NCBI GenBank assembly: GCA_016647705.1
Contig: CM028339.1
Location: 17,626,803-17,690,802 of the forward strand
Source of the DNA: Eucommia ulmoides
Taxonomy: Eukaryota > Streptophyta > Magnoliopsida > Garryales > Eucommiaceae
Direction of reading: 5' to 3'
DNA length: 64,000 nt
Under the pieces are notes generated by a model. The model was not told the DNA's origin and made no database searches. It saw only the letters and a list, made by a program, of their open reading frames with translations. Shown here piece after piece: positions 57,745 to 64,000 of the stretch. The number at the start of each line of letters is the position of its first letter. Positions within the stretch are counted from its first letter, which is position 1. The position numbers were made by a program, and so were the translations under genes.

Positions 57745-58087
57745 ATTCAAGCCTTCCTAATACTTTTCTATTTTCTTCTTCACCAGGACGGCATTGGCAT
57801 GCCAAATGGAGAAGTTGATATCTTCTACTGTCTCAGCTTCAAGCAACTTCCTCCAATCTTCCTGGATTGTCTTTTGCCTTTCTGGCTCGATTTTTTTATC
57901 TTCTGTCAGACTAGTAGGCAAGCAGGGATCGTATGTAACTGATGTATGAATATGTGTGGGTCTATTCTGGGTAAATCCTTATACGACTAGGAAAACACCT
58001 CGTAGTTGGCACAAAAACGTTCGATTAGTTTTTCCTTCAAATTATTCGTGAGCGTCGAACCAATGGAAACCGTCCAATCTGTCTTGG
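57745..58087 (-). pseudogene. Tat-like reverse transcriptase fragment
   Basis: Read across frames on the minus strand: KDLPRIDPHIFIHQL, IPACLPT, then EPERQKTIQEDWRKLLEAET, and WHANAVLVKKKIEKY. These match the start of Tat-type RT (PGISPEVISHRL, RxFxPERxEAIxEEVxKLLEAG, WLANVVMVKKKNGKW). Frameshifts and stops are present. Downstream RT motifs (the YAYNQI and YVDD-type blocks) are absent. Confidence 0.65.
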
Positions 58088-58754
58088 TATATATGTGGAT
58101 GGTGTCCAACTCCTCGTTAGGGTGAGGGCATGGTTGTTGCAACTGCTCCATCTTGGGGTCAACGATACTTGGGCATGAGCTTTATGCTCACACTTGGTCG
58201 TTCCTCCCTAGGCAAATCCGCCATGAATTGTTTAGATTTTGTATTGGATCTAAGTCATTTCTAATTCTTCCTTAAGTAATTGACCTTCCTATCTTTTTTC
58301 TAAGGTGAACTTCTTCAAGTGGCCTTTTCTTATTGGCTCCTCAATCTCATTCTTGAAATGATAGTCGTTATACGTGGTATAACTGTGGTTCCGAATGGAG
58401 TCGTACTATTTTTTCAAATTAACTACATTTACTAGGTTATTTAGGGGCTAAGACCATTTGACTAGCTTTTTTATCCCAGATCTGCATCAATAAAGTGCCT
58501 AACGGAGTATTTAGTAGCATAAAATTTGTGAAGCGAGACGGGGATATGTCTTTGCCTGACCTCTTGTCCATCATACCTCTAACTCTGTCGTTCCTCATCT
58601 TCTTGGATTGGAAGTCATCCCAAATAGGCTTGTTATAGTCGGGTTCCTCTATTATATTCTTCTCTTTGGTGACGCATATGCCATTTCATAGAGGAACGAC
58701 CCATTGCTTACACCTATGATCACTCTACTACCGCCATCCCATCATTCAAATCTT

Positions 58755-59075
58755 CTACCTGGTCGAAATCATAGTAAAATCTTCCTGGAAGGTCTTCAAC
58801 TTCTCGTCTTTTCTTATGGACATAAAGTGTGATGGATTTTTAACCCACCACTTGTTACTCATGAACCTGTATAGGAACATGATATTCAGAGGTTCGAACA
58901 AGTCAAACAACAATGGATTCAATGTTTTATGCCACTTCCTCGTTGTCTTGGTCAAAGTCACCTAGAAAGCCAGACATTTCATCGAATTTGATGTTCTTCG
59001 CAAGTCCATGTGGGCATGGGAAGTGTCAAGGTGCTCCACCGGATCACTATTGCCCTGATACTTCCAGATCTTCAA
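58755..59075 (-). pseudogene. Tat-like gag fragment
   Basis: The minus strand reads LPLKIWKYQGNSDPVEHLDT, HAHMDLRRTSNSMKCLAF, a stop, then VTLTKTTRKWHKTL and VKNPSHFMSIRKDEKLKTFQ. This is the retrotransposon gag order (YxGxxDPxDHLxxY, MCRAFxxTLKGxAxxWF, KxxxHLMxIKQxExExLRDY). One internal stop and local decay. Confidence 0.75.
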
Positions 59076-60230
59076 TGGGAGTTTAAAGTTGGGAGAGAAT
59101 TTTTCCTGCAGAACCCGATAAGTAAACTAAGTCACATTCAAGCCCGGAATGCTATCAGTCAATCTAGCTAGCTGCAGTTCACTCCATCACTGAAAGTTGT
59201 AGGAAGTCACTCTCAAGCCAGTCCGGACCGTGACAGTCACAACATAAGAGAAAAGAGTCAAGATATGGTGCAACGGTGAGAACAATTAATACTTTCACCA
59301 TTCAACCACAGGTTTGGTACGAAAGTCGTCCTGCATCCAAAAAAATGAACGATCCCTCCATTTTTTTGGATTTTTCCAATGTTTGAAGATCGATTGTCAC
59401 AAGGGCATACTAAGCCCACAAGATCATGGGCGGTTCCAGTATCTCATAAATGTTGGACTCATTTCTCCTAATCTGATCGAGTTTCTCAATCTCTAAAATC
59501 ATCATTTGCTTGTCGATTCTAATCGTGCTACTGGTTCCTCAACTAAGAAGTCGATAAGGCTTCATTTGAGTTGGGAAGATCGTTGCAGAACACCTCTGGG
59601 GTCCTATCGGTTGTTGGGACACAATGTACTTCGTTCTTCAGGGTAGGTGCCCAATTAATCTTTTCTTCTGTTCTTGCAAAAGGCACAAAGGGTCTGAGCC
59701 GTAAGTGCATACTCAGTGCCCTACTTGATGGTCGCACCTCGAGCTCATGATGAATGTTCAATCACTTGCACCACAATTCCTCTCTTTCTCTCCTCATCTT
59801 TTCCGACTCACGTCAAAGGTCGCACTATTTCTTTCGTTCTTCTTCTTTATGGCATTGTTCCTTTGGCAACCTTCATCCTTCATCTACGATGGTCTAGGCC
59901 TCATTGTAAGGCGATAATTACCCCCTTGGGACTGGGGGTGGCAAAGGTAATTGGTTTTAGTTAGCTAACCGATGCACGTTCTAAGATAGGCCGTGTATCT
60001 CTCTCAATAACTCTAAAATAAGTGAGGGCGATTCTCCAAAAAGAGCAACGCTATGTTCGACCATACAGAGTGGTTCTCTTTCCCTCTTGCTCGTTTGTCA
60101 TTATCCCTGATATCAAAGTTACCATACAATCTTCGAATTTTGAGAAATTAATCATTTCTCACCGACTGTGGCAATCGATTAAAGCCAAAATCTAGTTCAT
60201 AGCTAAAACCTTCTGGTTTTGAGAAATTAA

Positions 60231-60252
60231 TCGTTCCCACCGATAGTGCCAA
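60231..60252 (-). other. Primer-binding region of the Tat-like element
   Basis: The minus strand reads TTGGCACTATCGGTGGGAACG, a decayed form of the TTGGCGCCGTCTGTGGGAA block common in Tat-type elements. A second, more decayed copy (GCCACAGTCGGTGAGAAATG, minus) lies at about 60157-60176, within a local duplication that also repeats GAAATTAATC. Confidence 0.55.
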
Positions 60253-60267
60253 TCTAATGAAGTCAAA

Positions 60268-60970
60268 ATCTAGTTCATAGAAATAGAACAATTAGATTCA
60301 AAATAGACAATTTTCCTAGCATTGGTTCCTACAAAACAATGTATCACGAGTGCGCCAAGCAACGTTGTACCTCCGGTAGGAGAATCAATAATGTTTTTCT
60401 TAAGGAATTTTGGTAGAGTATTGGCTAGGAAAAAAAGTGTGCATACATACCTTGAACCCCCTACCGTAATATTTGTTGGAGATGAAAGAATTGTTTTGTA
60501 AGTCTTCTGTAAATCTTAATAGTGTTTTTCTTAAGGAATTTTGGAAAATATGAGCCAAGAAAAAGGCGTGTGTACCTAGCTTGACCTCTCCTACCACAGT
60601 GTTTATAGGAGATGGAAAACTTGTTTGGCAAGTCTTCCATAAATCTCGATACATACCTTGTTGAGTTTGCAAATATCGCGGGATATAGAGTAATGAGTGA
60701 TTAATTTCGAAAACATAATAGCCTTTTCATAAATAAGAAGAGATTGTTACAACTGCCCTTGAGCAGGAACGGTGGTAATAGAGCATCTTAGGGCTGATGA
60801 TCGTGCTTGGGTTGATGCGGCTGAGGTCTTTGACCTGTTGTACCTAGGAAGGACGATGACCGAGGTCCTTGAGCTTCAGAATAGTAGTGCTTGACACAAT
60901 AGCTTGCTCGAGCTATTAATAGGACTTCTAGATAGGTAGTACATGCCCTTGGCTCGTTTTTACGACTGAT
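60268..60970 (-). repeat. 5' LTR of the Tat-like element
   Basis: Matches 55165-55508 plus 57216-57385. It holds an internal tandem duplication of about 125 bp (GTTTTTCTTAAGGAATTTTGG occurs at about 60390 and 60515). It ends upstream near GACTGATCGCAAAAGG. Confidence 0.55.
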
Positions 60971-61297
60971 CGCAAAAGGTGCTGAATTTTCCCTTATCAT
61001 ATATATTATATACAGAGAAAGAGAGATGGGGGGGAGGGGGGCAGAAAATCCGGCATCGCTAGGCAATAGGCCCAAGTTTTTTTATTTATTTTTTCATCCA
61101 AAACACCATTTACCCATAAATATTTTGAAGAAAAAAAATACATATATAAATTAGAAATTAATTACCAAAATTACCCTTTGAAAAAACAAAACAAAATATA
61201 AAAAAAAAAAATATGACTAATCCTACTAAACAATTTTATACCCAAATGTCTATACCTTCTCTCTCTATTTACTCTATCTCCCATCTTTCTCCAGACC
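60971..61297. other. Intergenic DNA
   Basis: TATATA and GA runs at 60996-61045 and A-rich tracts. Nothing coding. Confidence 0.5.
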
Positions 61298-61305
61298 AGC
61301 AACAT

Positions 61306-62516
61306 TAGAAGTGTGCACGAGTTGGGTAGGCCAAAAAATCGACTGACCCGCCACCCGACCCGAAGTATGTCGGGTGAAGAAATTTGAACCCATTTCTGAC
61401 CGAAAGCAGTGTGTATTCCGAAACAATTTGGGTCCATCAGTTGACAGATGGGTTCATGGGTTGGATAGTGGTTCGGGTGATGATTCGGGTTGTACGGGTA
61501 GTTACCAATACGGGTTCAAGAATAAGACCAAAAAAGAACAAGACACTAAACAAGAACAAGAACAAGAACAAGAGAAGAGACCAATTGAAACACAATTTTG
61601 GTTGTCGATGAACAACCAAAATTTGGATGAAACAGAACACTAAACAAAAATCCTAATTAAAACAAAAAAGAAACACTAACTGAAACCAAATTCGAAAACC
61701 CTGATTCATATAGAATCAAAATCCAATAACAAACAAATCAAACAAATAGAAGAACTCATCGTTTTGGGCCTGATTTCAATAGTAGATATTGTCTGAATCG
61801 TCTCTCATGAGTCTTACATTCACCATCACAAAAGTGTTTCGTAACTTTCATTTTATAATTTGGCTTTAAACTAAGCAAAAAGGCTACAAGATGATCTTGG
61901 AATAATATTAATGCCCTAACCATGGAGTCCTGTGCACTGATATTGAAGCCTGGAATGGAATGGAGAGTTACAAAGTGACGAAACGATGAAGCCTAGAATG
62001 GAAGGGAGAGTTGCGAAGCAACGAAGACAAATCAACCAATGGAATTGAAGATTTTAGAGCTGGCGATGTGCAAATCGAAGCGTCGTCGATGGATTTTGGA
62101 GGCTGGAGTTAATAAGAGCGTTGAGAGGAGAAATGAATTGATGAAGGAGTGCCACTTAGGTTTTCAAGTCGACGATAGAGGAAAGTCTGGAATATATGGA
62201 TTTGTAAAACGTATCTATGGATTTGGAGGCTGAGTAAATGAGCAAAGAGGACTGAAATGAAGGGGACGCCGCCACTAGTGAAAAGAAAATGAAGACTAAT
62301 CAATCATAAACCCTAAGAGTATATATGTGTATCACGGGCGGGTCGGGTATCGTCAGGTGGATGTAATGAAAACCCGCTATCCGATCTGTCGAAGCCTCTC
62401 TTCATCGGGTTATACCCGATCCAACAATGAACAGTACTCAAAACCCACCTAATTCGGGTCCAGGTCGGTCTGAAAATCGGGTAGGTCGGGTAAGGCGATT
62501 ATTCTGCACAACCCTA
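61306..62516. mobile_element. Non-autonomous hAT-like element, 1.21 kb
   Basis: Terminal inverted repeats TAGAAGTGTGCA and (right complement) TAGGGTTGTGCA. Perfect 8-bp target-site duplication AGCAACAT at 61298-61305 and 62517-62524, the size made by hAT transposases. Sub-terminal GGGTCGGGT/ACCCGACCC motifs occur at both ends, as in many hAT MITEs. The middle (61620-62300) has no transposase; the short open frame at 62039-62233 is unrecognised. Confidence 0.85.
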
Positions 62517-62524
62517 AGCAACAT

Positions 62525-63290
62525 GAAGAAGTTGGGGAGAATTCCACCACCTCTACCAATAGCTCCGGCCACCACAACCTTCACCAACATGACCAATAAG
62601 AAATATTTATTGTGTTTGTGCCAATGAATATTTTATGTGGTTGGCTAATGTTTATTATTAAAAAACGTTAATTGAAGAGTATTTTTGTCCTAAAAATAAT
62701 ATATTTTTTGAATTGAGATTTTCATATAAGAAAAAAAGGAAAAAGAAAAGAGTTGGGATAAATAATAGACTTTTGGGAGAAAAAATCACCCAAAAAATAA
62801 ATTATATTTGCCAAAAATAATAGAGAGATTCCTCCAAAACTCCTAAAATAAAAAGAGACAACTTTTTAGGCCCTATTTTAAAAAGTTTTTGGCACAAACT
62901 CCTACTAAAAAATTTGTATGACAAAAATACCCCTGCCCATCAATTAAACCTAACCTTAAATTTCTCTGACCCTCTCTCATCCTTCCCCTCTCTCTCAGCC
63001 GCCCCCTCTTTCTCACTCATCTCTCTCTCAAATGAATTCATACCATTGCCATTCGTGTTGCCGCTGCCGTCGTTGTTGTCATCGTTGTTGCCTCCCGTTG
63101 CCGCCATTACTGCTCTCCGTTGCTGCTTGCCACTGTTGTTCATCGTCGCTGATGCTCATTGTTTATTGTCACCGTTTGTCATTCTTCATTTTCGTTTGCT
63201 GCTCATGGTCGTTGCTGCCACACTGTCGTTCGTTGTTCGTCACCGCTACGCCTTTGTTCCTGCCGCCGCTGCTCATCATTCGTCGTTTTG
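62525..63290. other. Low-complexity pyrimidine-rich DNA
   Basis: 62940-63290 is rich in TCTCTC, GTTGTTG and GCCGC triplets and gives long but simple open frames in several phases (Ser/Leu/Cys-rich). It may be the leader of an unseen gene or element, but nothing supports a protein call. Confidence 0.4.
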
Positions 63291-63295
63291 TTACT

Positions 63296-63363
63296 TAGAT
63301 CTACTCAGATTTGGCCAAATCTAAGTAGATCTACCCAGATCTGGCCAAATCAAGTAGATCTAG
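63296..63363 (+). repeat. Short tandem repeat, about 32-bp unit
   Basis: TAGATCTACYCAGATYTGGC followed by CAAATC occurs twice, then a third partial TAGATCTA. Two copies only. Confidence 0.55.
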
Positions 63364-63528
63364 AGTTTTCGCCACCACCACCGCTCTCTTTCACCACCAC
63401 CATCGTCTCCATTTTGGTTTGTTTTAGATTTTGTTTTATGCTACTCTATGTTGTGTTTCTCTTTTCTTTTCTTTTTTTGATTTTGTGGATCAATTGTATT
63501 CGAGTTCTCCAAATTTCATGAAAATGTG

Positions 63529-64000
63529 TTGATGGTTTGGTTTCTGATTTGGATATCCACTTGATTATATACAATGTAAAGGCTTGTTTATTGATGGTTT
63601 AGTTTTCTGATTGTTTCCATTATGTGGATATCCAGTTAATTATATTTAGTATATATCCACTTACATTATTTTTCATGGATTTTTACTTAATTAAGTGGAT
63701 ATCCACATTTTTAAAATTATTTTAAAGGAATTTTTAATTTAAATAGAATTTAATATTTAATTTTTTTATATTTTAAAATGTTCATAGAATATTTTTAAAA
63801 AAACTAAAATTGAAATTAAATTAAGTGAAAAATAATGTAAGTGGATATTCACTTAATGGATATCTAAATAGAAATCCACTTAATTAATTTTTAAAATTGT
63901 TTTAAAGGAATTTTTAATTCAAATAGAATTTAATATTTTTTTTATATTTTAAAATGTTCATAGAATATTTTAAAAAATAAACTAAAATTGAAATAAAATT
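63529..64000 (+). repeat. Tandem repeat with 180-bp period at the window edge
   Basis: TTTTTAAAATTRTTTTAAAGG at 63709 recurs at 63889 exactly 180 bp later. The following blocks (TTTAATTYAAATAGAATTTAA, AATGTTCATAGAATATTTT) repeat in register to the window end. The palindrome GTGGATATCCAC and near copies recur at about 63552, 63634, 63694 and 63841. The array runs off the right edge, so copy number is unknown. Confidence 0.65.

Larger units (their letters stand above)
57386..60230 (-). mobile_element. Internal region of a Tat-like gypsy element, decayed
   Basis: Minus orientation. Recognisable parts are a gag fragment (58755-59075) and an RT fragment (57745-58087). The rest has lost its reading frame. 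The order gag before RT on the minus strand agrees with the primer-binding site at 60231-60252. Confidence 0.65.

Noticed and set aside
62914..63521. 136-codon Ser/Leu/Pro-rich frame and overlapping Cys-rich frames
   Set aside because: Low-complexity pyrimidine-rich DNA open in several phases; no domain or codon signal.

Overview
This is a repeat-rich, AT-rich stretch of a flowering-plant nuclear genome, most likely a dicot; the species cannot be named. The evidence is nested Ty3/gypsy elements (Tekay-, Athila- and Tat-like), Ty1/copia elements, LINE and MITE remnants, long poly-A/T and microsatellite tracts, and one plant-specific ankyrin/PGG-domain gene. I see no rRNA, CRISPR array or operon, and I called no tRNA gene. 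Most pol reading frames carry stops, so nearly all mobile elements are dead copies. Many element boundaries come from comparing the two copies of a repeat by eye and are good to roughly 10-50 bp unless terminal bases or target-site duplications (TSDs) are quoted.

Layout. (1) 1-7.1 kb: a LINE reverse-transcriptase remnant on the minus strand (7095-6127, then 247-1), split by a non-autonomous Athila-like gypsy element (about 260-5049, minus) and a degenerate terminal-inverted-repeat element. (2) 7.1-15.8 kb: a Tekay-type chromovirus (plus) with 2.8-kb LTRs; the 5' LTR is truncated and pol is decayed. (3) 15.8-17.5 kb: a minus-strand gene remnant with tandem 87-nt exons separated by introns of about 90 nt, abutting the Tekay 3' LTR. 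(4) 17.5-24.4 kb: mostly unrecognised DNA with a GC-richer gene-like island at 19.6-20.9 kb, degenerate tandem repeats and a long hairpin. (5) 24.4-53.0 kb: a minus-strand ankyrin-repeat/PGG membrane-protein gene. Its five exons (52995-52470, 43866-43717, 43603-43418, 25622-25190, 25032-24409) join in phase, but introns 1 and 3 have grown to 8.6 and 17.8 kb through nested transposons, and exon 4 carries a frameshift. Intron 3 holds an Athila-like element (about 25.9-38.5 kb), inside it a two-LTR remnant of the family seen in region 1, and inside that a 4.8-kb copia. Intron 1 holds a minus-strand copia broken by a second copia (plus, perfect 5-bp TSD). (6) 53.1-61 kb: unrecognised DNA, then a decayed Tat-like gypsy element (minus) whose 3' LTR carries a solo LTR with a 5-bp TSD. 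(7) 61.3-62.5 kb: a hAT-like non-autonomous element with a perfect 8-bp TSD. (8) 62.5-64 kb: low-complexity DNA and a 180-bp-period tandem repeat running off the window end.

The only host-gene biology I can support is the ANK-PGG gene (a family that includes ACD6-like membrane proteins) and the tandem-exon remnant. Everything else is a record of successive insertion, deletion and decay. I found no convincing new functional system; the two host-gene structures are the items most worth checking.
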